Shown here: positions 6,285 to 15,500 of the stretch, one piece after another
Position numbering within the stretch: the stretch's first letter is position 1
How the letters are laid out: every line of letters starts with the position of its first letter
NCBI GenBank assembly: GCA_900546915.1
Contig: UREY01000011.1
Location: 1-64,000, forward strand
Source: an uncultured Eubacteriales bacterium
GTDB lineage: Bacteria > Bacillota > Clostridia > Oscillospirales > Oscillospiraceae
Reading direction: 5' to 3'
DNA length: 64,000 nt
Notes under the pieces: generated by a model
What the model was told of the DNA's origin: nothing
Seen by the model: the letters and a program-made list of their open reading frames with translations, nothing else
Database searches by the model: none
Program-made: the position numbers and the translations under genes

Positions 6285-8669
6285 ATGAAACTCAACAGAA
6301 AATGGATCAACGAAGAATTTGTGGACCTGTCCCAGGTTTCCGACCGGGAATTTGTGGAGACCATGACTCTGGCCGGTCAGAAGGTGGAGACCTATGCGCG
6401 TCTGGATGCGGAGATTCAGAACGTGGTGGTGGGCCGGGTTCTGTCCATGGTCCGGCATCCCAACTCGGATCATATGTGGATCTGCCGGGTGGATGTGGGA
6501 AGAGAAGAGCCGGTCCAGATTGTCACCGGAGCGCAAAATGTGCAGGAAGGGGACCTGGTTCCGGCGGCGCTGCACAACGCCCGCCTTCCCGGCGGCATCC
6601 ACATCACCAAAAGTAAGCTCCGGGGGGAGGCGTCCCATGGGATGCTCTGCTCCCTGAAGGAGCTGGGGCTGACCCGGAACGACTTTCCCTACGCGGTGGA
6701 GGACGGCATCTGGATTCTCCAGGAGCCGTGCCGTCCCGGCGACGACATCAACCGGGTCATCGGCAACGACGACACGGTGGTGGATTTTGAAATCACCAAC
6801 AACCGGCCGGACTGCTACTCCATCATCGGCCTGGCCCGGGAGGCGGCGGCCGCCTTCGACCGGCCTATGCGCCGCCACGAGCCTGTGGTACACGGCAGCG
6901 CCGCCGGGTCCATGTACGGCAGGCTGGACGTGGAGGTCCCGGCGGAGCGCCTGTGCAACCGGTACACCGCCCGGATGGTGGACCATGTAAAAATCGGCCC
7001 CTCTCCCAAGTGGCTGCGCCAGCGGCTCCGGGCCAACGGTGTGCGGCCCATCAACAACATTGTGGACATCACCAACTATGTCATGCTGGAATACGGCCAG
7101 CCGATGCACGCCTTTGATTACCGCTACGTGTCTTCGGGTAAAATTGTGGTGCGGGAGAGCGCAGAGGGCGAGGCCATCATCACCCTGGACGGCGTGCGCC
7201 GCGCCCTGCAGCCGGGGATGCTGGTGATTGCCGACGGAGACAAGCCCATCGGCCTGGCCGGCGTCATGGGCGGCGAGAATTCCGAAATTGTGGACGACAC
7301 CACCACCGTGGTCTTTGAGTCCGCCAATTTCAACGGGACCTCCATCCGCCAGACCGCCCTGGCTCTGGGCCTGCGGACCGAGGCCTCCGGCAAGTTTGAG
7401 AAGAACCTGGACCCCATGCTCACCGTCCCCGCCGTCCAGCGGGCGTGCGAGCTGGTGGAGGCGCTGGCCTGCGGCGACGTGCTGGACGGGATCATCGACA
7501 TCGTCCATTACGTGCCTCAGCCGAAGCAGCTGGAGCTGGAGCCGGACCGGATCAACCGCCTGTTGGGTACGGACATCTCCGAGGCGGACATGGCCGCTTA
7601 CCTCCGCCGCCTGGAGATCCCGGTGGAGGGGCGCACCATCCACGTTCCCTCCTGGCGGCCGGATCTGAACCTCACGGCGGACATCGCCGAGGAGGTGGGC
7701 AGACTGTACGGATACAATCAGATTCCCACCACCACCCTCCGGGGCGCCGCCACCCAGGGCGGCTACAGCCGGGAAATGCGCCTGGAGGCCAAGACCGGCG
7801 AGCTGTGCCGGGCTCTGGGCTACAGCGAAATCATCACCTATTCCTTTGTCTCTCCGTCCAGCTTCGACCAAATCCGCCTCCCGGCGGACTCCCCCCTGCG
7901 CCGGACCCTGAGAATTCAAAATCCCTTGGGGGAGGACACCTCGGTCATGCGGACGGTGGCCTTGCCCTCTATGCTGGACGTTTTGGCCCGGAACTACGCG
8001 TATCACAACAAATCCGCCAAGCTGTACGAGCTGGCAAAGGTGTATCTGCCCACCGGGGATGCGCTGCCCCAGGAGCCCAAAATGCTGGTCCTGGGCGCCT
8101 ACGGCGCGGAGGAGACCTTCTTCACCCTCAAAGGAGAGCTGGAGGCGGTGCTCGCCGGACTGCGGGTGAAAAAACCCGCTTACACCGCAGTCGCCGACCA
8201 CCCCACCTATCACCCCGGCCGTTGCGCCAAAATAACGGTAGCGGGAAGGGAAGTGGGCTTTTTGGGTCAGCTCCACCCCCTGACCGCCCAAAACTACGGG
8301 CTGGACGCGGCGGTTTACTGCTGTGAGGTCAACCTGACCGCGCTGTTTGCCCTGCGGGAGCCGGAGCCGGTGTACCGGCCCCTGCCCAGGTATCCTGCCG
8401 TCACCCGGGACCTGGCGCTGGTCTGCGGGGAGGCCGTCACCGTGGCCCAGGTGGAGGCCTGCATGGAGCGGGCCGCAGGAAAGCTGCTCCGCCAAATTCG
8501 CTTTTTCGACGTGTACCGGGGAAAGGGCGTGCCCCAGGGGAAGAAGAGCATGGCCTTCTCTCTGGAGTTCCGAGCCGACGATCGAACCCTGACCGACGCC
8601 GACTCCGAGGCGGCGGTATCCAAAATTCTCGCCGCCCTGGAGGAATCGCTGGGCGCTACTTTGCGGTAA
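6285..8669 (+). CDS. pheT: Phenylalanine-tRNA ligase beta subunit
   Basis: 794 residues, normal length. Domains in order: an EMAP-II-like tRNA-binding domain (about 40-150), B3/B4 editing domain (about 200-400), B5 domain (about 400-475), a class II-like catalytic-fold domain, and a C-terminal ferredoxin-fold anticodon-binding domain (about 700-794, with YRPLPRYPAVTRDLALV at its start). The subunit positions tRNA and edits mischarged Tyr. AAGGAGG precedes the ATG 14 bp after pheS. No terminator is evident after the stop. Confidence 0.96.
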   Translation: MKLNRKWINEEFVDLSQVSDREFVETMTLAGQKVETYARLDAEIQNVVVGRVLSMVRHPNSDHMWICRVDVGREEPVQIVTGAQNVQEGDLVPAALHNARLPGGIHITKSKLRGEASHGMLCSLKELGLTRNDFPYAVEDGIWILQEPCRPGDDINRVIGNDDTVVDFEITNNRPDCYSIIGLAREAAAAFDRPMRRHEPVVHGSAAGSMYGRLDVEVPAERLCNRYTARMVDHVKIGPSPKWLRQRLRANGVRPINNIVDITNYVMLEYGQPMHAFDYRYVSSGKIVVRESAEGEAIITLDGVRRALQPGMLVIADGDKPIGLAGVMGGENSEIVDDTTTVVFESANFNGTSIRQTALALGLRTEASGKFEKNLDPMLTVPAVQRACELVEALACGDVLDGIIDIVHYVPQPKQLELEPDRINRLLGTDISEADMAAYLRRLEIPVEGRTIHVPSWRPDLNLTADIAEEVGRLYGYNQIPTTTLRGAATQGGYSREMRLEAKTGELCRALGYSEIITYSFVSPSSFDQIRLPADSPLRRTLRIQNPLGEDTSVMRTVALPSMLDVLARNYAYHNKSAKLYELAKVYLPTGDALPQEPKMLVLGAYGAEETFFTLKGELEAVLAGLRVKKPAYTAVADHPTYHPGRCAKITVAGREVGFLGQLHPLTAQNYGLDAAVYCCEVNLTALFALREPEPVYRPLPRYPAVTRDLALVCGEAVTVAQVEACMERAAGKLLRQIRFFDVYRGKGVPQGKKSMAFSLEFRADDRTLTDADSEAAVSKILAALEESLGATLR

Positions 8670-8704
8670 CTCATGAAATTTTCGTAAATCTTTGCTCCCG
8701 GCTC

Positions 8705-8733
8705 TTTACTTTGCCTGCGTTTTGTTATATGAT
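8705..8733 (+). promoter_or_regulatory. Promoter for ireB
   Basis: TTTACT (8705-8710), 17-bp spacer, TATGAT (8728-8733), 30 bp before the GTG start. Confidence 0.5.
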
Positions 8734-8763
8734 GGGCCCATCACATAGAAAAAGGAGGAATCC

Positions 8764-9018
8764 GTGTTGAACGACAACACCATTAAGTTCACCGTCCCCG
8801 GTGATGACCGCGAAAACATGCATCGGATTCTCCGCTCTGTTTTCGACGCCCTGAGCGAAAAAGGATACAACCCCATCAACCAGATTGTCGGATATCTCCT
8901 GACCGAGGACCCCACGTATATCACAAACTACAACAACGCCCGTTCCATGATTTGTAAGCTGGATCGGGATGAGCTTCTCCAGGAGCTGGTCCAGTGTTAT
9001 CTGTTTGATAAGCAATAA
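8764..9018 (+). CDS. ireB: IreB-family regulatory phosphoprotein (DUF965)
   Basis: 84 residues; the family is 80-90. In Enterococcus faecalis, IreB is a phosphorylation target of the PASTA kinase IreK and negatively affects cephalosporin resistance. Conserved stretches visible include TIKFTVPGDD, YNPINQIVGYLLTEDPTYITNY and ARSMICKLDRDELLQELV. The start is GTG at 8764 after AAAGGAGG (TTG at 8767 is less likely). In many Firmicutes ireB sits with yrrK and alaS-type genes; here it stands alone between pheT and an unknown gene, with its own promoter and terminator. Confidence 0.9.
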   Translation: MLNDNTIKFTVPGDDRENMHRILRSVFDALSEKGYNPINQIVGYLLTEDPTYITNYNNARSMICKLDRDELLQELVQCYLFDKQ

Positions 9019-9023
9019 GCCGT

Positions 9024-9064
9024 ATCTGGGGCTGCCGCTGTGATGCTGCAGCCCCAGATTTCTT
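9024..9064 (+). terminator. Intrinsic terminator after ireB
   Basis: ATCTGGGGCTGC (9024-9035) pairs with GCAGCCCCAGAT (9048-9059), followed by TTCTT. Perfect 12-bp stem. Confidence 0.85.
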
Positions 9065-9117
9065 CCCGGGCCTCTCGGCCCTTCTTTTTACCCATGCATA
9101 CCGTCCCTCCGTCTTAC

Positions 9118-9238
9118 GTGTTACAACATCCAAGAATTCCCAATTTAGAACCACTTTGTAACAATTGTTGCAAAATGCATCAAAATTCTCCGGAAAAGGG
9201 TTGACATACCCGTAACGATGTGTTACAATTTGGTTACA
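9118..9238 (+). promoter_or_regulatory. Consensus promoter embedded in a cluster of GTTAC operator-like motifs
   Basis: Promoter: TTGACA (9201-9206), 17-bp spacer, TACAAT (9224-9229). GTAAC (9212-9216) and GTTAC (9222-9226) form a 5-bp inverted repeat that runs into the -10 box. TTGTAACAATTGTTGCAA (9156-9173) is a near-perfect 18-bp palindrome upstream. Further half sites are GTGTTACAAC (9118-9127) and GGTTACA (9232-9238). This arrangement is typical of repressor or activator binding. Confidence 0.55.
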
Positions 9239-9258
9239 TTTTTTCGGGGAGGTTTTCA

Positions 9259-9546
9259 ATGTCTGATCAAAATGCCGGCCTGACCTATAAGGGCCGTCCA
9301 CTTATGCGCAAAGACAATATGATTTACTACGGCTCCATGGCCGATTCCCACATTGTGATGCTCCAGGTTCTGGAGTCTAAAAAGGTAAACGGGCTGGATG
9401 TCGCCACCCGCGTGTCGGTTCAGCTTCTGCTGAACGACCCGAACCTCAAGTCCCGGGAACGCATCGTCAAAAAGAGCGAAAAAGACGGCTTGTACACGGC
9501 GTTGGATGTTGGCTGTGTCTGGCTGGAGCGCGCTCTGGCAAAATAA
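9259..9546 (+). CDS. Small conserved-looking protein of unknown function
   Basis: 95 residues, soluble, no signal peptide, mixed charge, no recognised motif. The sequence has an N-terminal segment rich in polar residues (residues 1-35), then a likely helical middle (SHIVMLQVLESKKV) and a C-terminal LDVGCVWLERAL helix. ATG 9259 follows GGGGAGG at normal spacing. It is driven by a strong promoter with operator-like repeats and lies 27 bp before the SH3-NlpC/P60 gene, so the two are probably cotranscribed. I do not recognise the family. Confidence 0.75.
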   Translation: MSDQNAGLTYKGRPLMRKDNMIYYGSMADSHIVMLQVLESKKVNGLDVATRVSVQLLLNDPNLKSRERIVKKSEKDGLYTALDVGCVWLERALAK

Positions 9547-9573
9547 AAGCATTTGTAAGACGGAGGGTAACGT

Positions 9574-10584
9574 ATGAACAGCACAAAGAGATTCCTGAGC
9601 CTGGTTTTAACCCTGGCTGTGCTGGTCGGGACTCTGGTCCTGACCACCAACGCATCGGATTCCATCAAGTCCGCCATCGGCATCGTGGACGCCTCCGGCC
9701 TCCGCCTGCGGGAGGGGCCCGGTACGGACACGGAGATCTTGACCACGGCTTACCGCGACGACTATGTGGTCATTCTGGAAGCCGAGGGCGACTGGTATAA
9801 AGTTATTTACAACCTGCGGGAAGGCTATATGCACAGCGATTATCTCGTTGTGAAGGAGCGGGAAAACGTGGAGCTGGGTTACGGCCGGGTCAACTCCTAT
9901 TTGGTGAACCTGCGCAGCAACCCCACCACCTCCAGCGAGATTCTGGACCAGCTCTCCAGCGGGGAAGAGGCGTACATCATCGGCTTCAATTGCGGCTGGT
10001 ACAAGGTCCAGTACGATGGCAGCACCGGCTACATCCGCAGCGACCTGCTGGATTTGACGGAGGTTCCCTATGAGAACACCGGCTCCGACAGCAGCCCCAA
10101 GTATTTTGTAGACGGCGACCCCATTTCCAGCGGCTCCCAAGAGACGGAGACTGTGGAGGAGGAGAGCGCGGCTTCGTCCAACGCTTCTTCGTCCGCCTCC
10201 AGTAGCTCCAGCTCCGCCGGCGATGCCATTGTAGCGGCGGCCAAGGAGTATTTGGGCGTTCCCTATGTGTGGGGCGGCGCCTCTCCCAGCGGATTCGACT
10301 GCTCCGGCTTTACCCAGTATGTCCTGCGCATCTGCGGCTACTCCATCAACCGTACCGCCACGGCGCAGCTGGACAACGGCTATTCCGTGAGCTATTCCGA
10401 TCTGCAGCCCGGCGACCTGGTTTTCTTCCATAATACATACAATACCGACGCACCCGCTTCTCACGTGGGCATTTACGTCGGCGGCGGCGAGTTCATTCAT
10501 GCCGGCGGCAGTTATGTGAAGATCTCCAGCCTCTCCTCCGACTACTATGCCACTCGCTACGTCGGAGCCCGCCGGATTGTGTAA
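9574..10584 (+). CDS. Secreted SH3-NlpC/P60 cell-wall hydrolase
   Basis: 336 residues. A signal peptide covers about residues 1-28 (KR, hydrophobic core, then TTNA). Two bacterial SH3 domains follow at about 35-92 (GLRLREGPGTDTEIL) and 103-160 (VNLRSNPTTSSEIL), then a serine-rich linker (about 185-215) and an NlpC/P60 domain (about 216-336). The catalytic set is Cys243 (FDCSGF), His297 (SHVGIY) and His309 (FIHAGG). Such enzymes cut D-gamma-glutamyl-meso-diaminopimelate bonds in peptidoglycan; the SH3 domains bind the wall. GGAGGG precedes the ATG, and a strong terminator follows. Exact cleavage specificity is inferred from the family. Confidence 0.9.
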   Translation: MNSTKRFLSLVLTLAVLVGTLVLTTNASDSIKSAIGIVDASGLRLREGPGTDTEILTTAYRDDYVVILEAEGDWYKVIYNLREGYMHSDYLVVKERENVELGYGRVNSYLVNLRSNPTTSSEILDQLSSGEEAYIIGFNCGWYKVQYDGSTGYIRSDLLDLTEVPYENTGSDSSPKYFVDGDPISSGSQETETVEEESAASSNASSSASSSSSSAGDAIVAAAKEYLGVPYVWGGASPSGFDCSGFTQYVLRICGYSINRTATAQLDNGYSVSYSDLQPGDLVFFHNTYNTDAPASHVGIYVGGGEFIHAGGSYVKISSLSSDYYATRYVGARRIV

Positions 10585-10630
10585 GCGTATAAAGCTTGAT
10601 CCATTTCGGACTGCCCCTATGGCCGAAATC

Positions 10631-10688
10631 AAAGCTCCCCCTGAGAACGGACAGGAAAAAGAACCTGCCGCGCTCAGGGGGAGCTTTT
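10631..10688 (+). terminator. Intrinsic terminator after the NlpC/P60 gene
   Basis: AAAGCTCCCCCTGAG (10631-10645) pairs with CTCAGGGGGAGCTTT (10673-10687), followed by T residues. Perfect 15-bp stem. Confidence 0.85.
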
Positions 10689-10801
10689 CATGGTTCCGGA
10701 CGCCCCATGGCTTTTTCCGGGGCGTCCGACGCCCCAAACGATTTGGCAGCCGCCGCTTTCGCCGGGGGCCGCGGGGTGTTGTTGCTTTCCAGAGACGGGA
10801 C

Positions 10802-10824
10802 CCGGCACGGTTGCCGGATTTTTT
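10802..10824 (+). terminator. Terminator-like hairpin in the 10585-11012 gap
   Basis: CCGGCA (10802-10807), CGGT loop, TGCCGG (10812-10817), then ATTTTTT. It has no obvious gene of its own and may be a second stop for the upstream transcript. Nothing else is recognisable between 10690 and 10870. Confidence 0.4.
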
Positions 10825-10873
10825 GCATGGACTCTGCGTCTAATAAGGCGTAACAAAATCTCCTATGAAAAAC

Positions 10874-10995
10874 GGGACTGTTGCAAGATAGATTTTTCGA
10901 AAATTTCCATAATTTTTTAGCGGGAGAAACCACGAATTTTTGCGATTTATCCAGCTATTTCTAACTTTTGGAGAGAGCGATTTTGCAACAGACCC
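10874..10995. mobile_element. MITE-like element, 122 bp, with IS-type terminal inverted repeats
   Basis: The ends are GGGACTGTTGCAA (10874-10886) and TTGCAACAGACCC (10983-10995), inverted repeats matching at 12 of 13 positions. The sequence resembles termini of IS6-type transposons (GG...CTGTTGCAAA). The interior is strikingly AT-rich in a GC-rich genome and has no ORF. No clear target-site duplication flanks it. It ends 17 bp from the stop codon of the ArsR-type gene. Could be an IS remnant reduced to its ends. Confidence 0.5.
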
Positions 10996-11012
10996 AAATA
11001 TTTTTTGAAATC

Positions 11013-12128
11013 TCACTTCCCGCCTTTTTTGGGGGGCGGGGCCGCAGACAGCAAAAGCTCCCGCTGCCGGTCCAGGAGGGCGGAGACTGAGGCCTGGTCC
11101 ACGGTGTAGTACACCCGGTTTCCGTCTACCGTACAGGTGACCAAGCGGGCGGCCAAGAGTTTGCTCATATGGTGGTGAATGGTATTCCGGGACAGGCCGA
11201 AGCGGGCCGAGAGCTCCTGACCATAGGCCTTCCGGTCCCGCAGATAGCAGAGAATGTCAAACCGGGTCCGGTCTCCCAAAAGCTTGATGGCGTGATATAC
11301 CTCGTACGTCGGGCCCCGACTGGAGGCCAGCATGGCTTGCAGCGGCTCCCGGAGAATGCCGCAGTACACCTGCACCGGACTGCCGCCCTCCCAAGGCGTC
11401 ACCGACAGATTGGTGTCCATACCGAACAGAAAGGGCCGGACTGCGTATTGAAGCTCCGGGCGGTAGGTTAAGCTGGAGGTATGGGACAAAAATTGCTCCA
11501 GGCCCTCCTGCCGCAGGGCGTCGGTAAACGTCGCGCAAATGGCCTCCATGGCCTCCTGCTTCTGGTGCAGCAGGCGGATGGCCTTTTCCAAATAGTGGGA
11601 AGCGCGCTGCAGCACCGGCTCCGGCCGGTGATACAGGTCCAGAATGGCCACCTTGCTTTCCGCAGGAACCGATAGGGACAAAACCCGTTCGGAAAACACG
11701 CCGGCGCTCATGGTTCCGCCGGCCTGGGCCTCGTCGGCAATGTCCAGGGAAACCGCCAGGCTTCCGGCCAGACGTTCCGGCGACATCTTCTGTAGCTCTG
11801 CAACCGTCTGCGCCAGGTTGCCGGAAAAGTGCGCCGTCATAGGGTAGAACAGGAGAAACGCCGGACAGCAAGAGCCGATGGTGTTATAGGGAAATCCCGC
11901 CAGATTGCCGAATAAGCTTTGCAGCTCCTCTTCCGGGATCGGCAGCTGCCGGTCCAGCTCGTTCATCAGCGTCTCAATGGGCGCCAGGCGCTGCCGGAAA
12001 CGCGCCAAATCCGTCACGCCGTTGCTCTGCAGTCGCTCCGTCAGCCGTTGGATGGTGTTTCCCGCCGCGCGGCGGCCCAGATAGGCCAGTGCCTCCAACA
12101 GGAGGTTGAGCAAAGGAAGATACTCCAT
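11013..12128 (-). CDS. ArsR-type winged-helix transcriptional regulator with large N-terminal domain
   Basis: 371 residues, far longer than classic ArsR proteins (about 100). The first 270 residues are a mainly helical domain of unknown ligand. The C-terminal part (about 280-355) is a winged helix with GDRTRFDILCYL, the recognition helix LSRNTIHHHMSKL, and a wing ending in NRVYYTV. ATG 12128 is preceded by GAGGTGA; the frame extends 43 codons further but crosses the promoter region without a ribosome-binding site. It is divergent from the S8 protease gene, which may be its target, but no metal-binding cysteine motif is seen. No terminator other than the MITE lies downstream. Confidence 0.75.
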   Translation of the reverse strand: MEYLPLLNLLLEALAYLGRRAAGNTIQRLTERLQSNGVTDLARFRQRLAPIETLMNELDRQLPIPEEELQSLFGNLAGFPYNTIGSCCPAFLLFYPMTAHFSGNLAQTVAELQKMSPERLAGSLAVSLDIADEAQAGGTMSAGVFSERVLSLSVPAESKVAILDLYHRPEPVLQRASHYLEKAIRLLHQKQEAMEAICATFTDALRQEGLEQFLSHTSSLTYRPELQYAVRPFLFGMDTNLSVTPWEGGSPVQVYCGILREPLQAMLASSRGPTYEVYHAIKLLGDRTRFDILCYLRDRKAYGQELSARFGLSRNTIHHHMSKLLAARLVTCTVDGNRVYYTVDQASVSALLDRQRELLLSAAPPPKKGGK

Positions 12129-12299
12129 ATCGTCACCTCTTCTCGGCCTGGTGCGCCTGGGCGCATCAGGCTGTACATCCGGAAATGGTCGCCGTTGTAC
12201 GCAGGTGGAAATACATTTCCTGCCATAATACGGAAACCGTCCATAGCACAAATACATACCTGCAAAATCCGAAAATTTCAGAAATTTCGACCATTCTTA

Positions 12300-12328
12300 A
12301 GTATAGCATACCCCCAAACGCAAATCAA
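12300..12328 (-). promoter_or_regulatory. Promoter of the ArsR-type regulator gene
   Basis: On the minus strand TTGATT (12328-12323), 17-bp spacer, TATACT (12305-12300). The leader is about 165 nt. No gene lies in 12129-12545; the gap holds this promoter and the divergent protease promoter. Confidence 0.55.
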
Positions 12329-12414
12329 CCTTTGCGCGGGTTTTTCCCCATTTTTCACAAGATTTTACCTGAAAATTTAGTACTTTTTCCCCGCTGACTT
12401 TTTTTCGTTATCAG

Positions 12415-12444
12415 TTGACACTCCTTCCGTTTCAATGGTATAAT
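12415..12444 (+). promoter_or_regulatory. Promoter of the S8 protease gene
   Basis: Perfect TTGACA (12415-12420), 18-bp spacer, perfect TATAAT (12439-12444). Confidence 0.75.
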
Positions 12445-12545
12445 GGCCTTGCTGATATGCTATATGGTCATGGAATAAACAGTCCACGCAGATATGGTAT
12501 ATTGGAACGGACCCCCATTTTTGAAACAGAAAGGAAGACGAACAA

Positions 12546-15500
12546 ATGAAACGGATTCTTTCCCTGCTCCTGGTGGCAGCCTTGCTGATCGGCCTGGCGC
12601 CCGTTGCCCTGGCGACCGGCGGCGAGCCGGATCGGGACGCTCAGATCCTGACCGCCGACGAGGTCTCCGGCACGCCCCGGTTGGACGAGCTGGACCCACA
12701 GACCCGGGATGCTGCGCAGACCCCGGCCTATGAACCGGACGAAATGGTCACGGTCATCGTAGAGCTGGCCGAAGCGCCCACCCTGGACCGGTACGAGGCG
12801 GCCCCCGGTCTGGCCGGCGAGGCGGTGTCGCAGTATTTGGCCTCCAGCGCGGTCAAAACCCGGCGTAGCGCCTTGCTGGGCGGTCAGGACGCCATGGTCC
12901 AGTCCATCTCCCGCCGGACCGGAACCCAGGTGGAGGTGGTTTCCCGGTGGACCGACCTGCTCAACGCCATGGCCATTCAGATCCCCTATGGCCAACTGGA
13001 GACCATCCGGTCTATGGACGGCGTCAAGCGGGCCTATGTGGAGCATGTATATGAACGCCCGGAAGAGGAGTTGTCCACAGACGCCATTCCCGGCACCTAT
13101 GGCTGCAGCTACAACATGGTCGGCCTGGGCCAGGTGTGGGAAGCGGGCTTTACCGGCAAGGGTATGCTGGTGGCCGTTCTGGACACCGGACTGGACCTGA
13201 ATTACACCTCGTGGGGAAGTGTGCAGGATCCGGTCACCGGCGTCCGCCGGGTTCACGAGGCCTTTACCGACGATTCCTTCCTCCATGACCCCGCCGACAG
13301 CGAAGAGGGCTGGGACCTGCGCTATACCGGCGAATCTCTGCGCCTGTTCCTGGAGAGCACCCAGCTCCAGTCGACCACCGGCGCCGACGGGGATAAAATT
13401 ACATACAGCAACAACGCCCTGTACAAAAACCGCAAGGTGCCTTATGCCTGCGATTACGCCGACGGCGACATCAATGTGCAGCCCGCCGGCAGCGATCACG
13501 GCACCCACGTCTCCGGCACCGTTGCCGGCTATGCGGAAAGCGAGGAGGGAGAGATCCTCTTTTCCGGCGTGGCCCCCGACGCGCAGATTCTGGCGATGAA
13601 GGTGTTCCCGGATTCCGACAGCGGCGCTCCGGAGACCGCGATCCTCAATGCCTTGGAGGACGCCGCCAGCCTGGGCGCCGATGTGGTGAACCTGTCTCTC
13701 GGCTCCGACAACGGCTTTGCCGAGGACGACGCCGCCGCCAACGAGGCCTACGCCCGGCTGCAGGAGACCGGCATCATCTTCATGACCTCCGCCGGTAACG
13801 CCGCTTACTCCAGTGCGAACAATCAGTACGGCGGTTATCCCCTGGTCTCCGATCCGGAGATCTCCATGATGTCCGCCCCTGCTGTGTACAGCTCCAACCT
13901 CTCTGTGGCGTCGATTGATAATACCATCGCCGCCCAGTCCGTCCTGGTGTGGACCGATGGGGAGGGCGCCGAGCACAAGGCCGCTTTCTCCGATACCACG
14001 GAGATCGCCATGAAGTACAAATTTGCCGGGAAAGAGCCGGTGGAAATCATCCCGGTGGACGGCTATGGAACCTATAACGACTACGCCGCCGCCGGTTTCA
14101 ACAACGGCTATAACGGCGGCAAGACCGGCGTGGCCCTGGTAAAGCGGGGCGGCGGGATATCCTTCTTGGATAAAATCAACAATGCCATGTCCTTTTCCGG
14201 CGTCAATTGGGACGGCACTGCCTACGGCGTGCTGGCCGTCATCGTCTATGACGAAGACCCCAATGCTACAGACCTCATTTACATGAGCACCGACGGCGTC
14301 TACATCACCTCTGCTTTCATCTCCGGCAAGGACGGCCACGCCATTGTTGAGGCGGCTCAGTCCGGCAAGGTCACCATGACCGTCCTGGCGGAGGATGAGA
14401 TTGTCTCCTCGGATACCGGCTATCAAATGTCTGTCTTCTCCTCCTGGGGCGCAGGCCCCGGCCTGGAGCTGAAGCCGGAGATCACGGCCCCCGGCGGCAA
14501 TATCTGGTCCGCCGTTGTGGATCAGACCTACAGTCCCCAAGACCCCGGCGGCTATTATGACGACTATACCGGCGCTTACGGCATGATGAGCGGCACGTCC
14601 ATGGCTGCTCCCCATATGACCGGACTGGCCGCTCTGGTGGAGCAGTATGTCCAGGAGAGCCTGCAAATCACCTCCAAGACGGCGGCGAGCAGCCTCACCA
14701 GTCAGCTGCTGGTCAGCACCGCGCTGCCGCAGAAGGACCCGGAGGGCGTGTATTACTCTCCCCGGCTGCAGGGCGCGGGCCTGGTGAACGCGGCAGGCGC
14801 CGTTACCACACCGGCTTACATCTCCGTGGCCGGGCAGAACGTGGGAAAGCTGGAGCTGAAGGACGACCCGGAGAAGACCGGCCGCTATACCATGAATTTT
14901 GAGGTTCATAACCTGACCGACGAGCCCCTGACCTACACGGCCAAAGCGGCAGTTTTGCGGCCCGACACCGGCACTGCCGAGAGCCGGTGGGGCGAGGCCT
15001 CCGTTATGCTGGACAGCGATGTTCTGCTGCGGGAGGTGGACCTGGGTACCGTGACGGTTCCCGCTTCCGGCAGCGTCCAGGTCAGCAAGACCGTCACCTT
15101 GACCCAAGAGGAGAAGGCGCTTTTGGATTCCCTCTTTGCCAACGGCGCCTATGTGGAGGGCTTTGTCATCCTCACCGACTCCACCGGCGAACATCCGCAA
15201 ATCGGCCTGCCTTTCCTGGCCTTCTACGGCGATTGGACCGCCGCGCCTATTTTTGACAGCTCCATGTGGTACGACACGCCGGAGGACGGGGAAAATGTAC
15301 GGAATAATCCCTCCACCTGGGCCACGTCCATTCTTGGCAGCGTCATGCTCTCCGAGGGATCGGCCATCGGCTTTGTAGACCTGGGCCAAAATATGTTCGA
15401 TTCCAGATCCAACGAGCAAAGCGTATACCATCAAGAAAATTTCGCCATTTCCCCCAACGGCGACGGCTACCTGGACCAAATAGACGACTTTATTCTCTAT

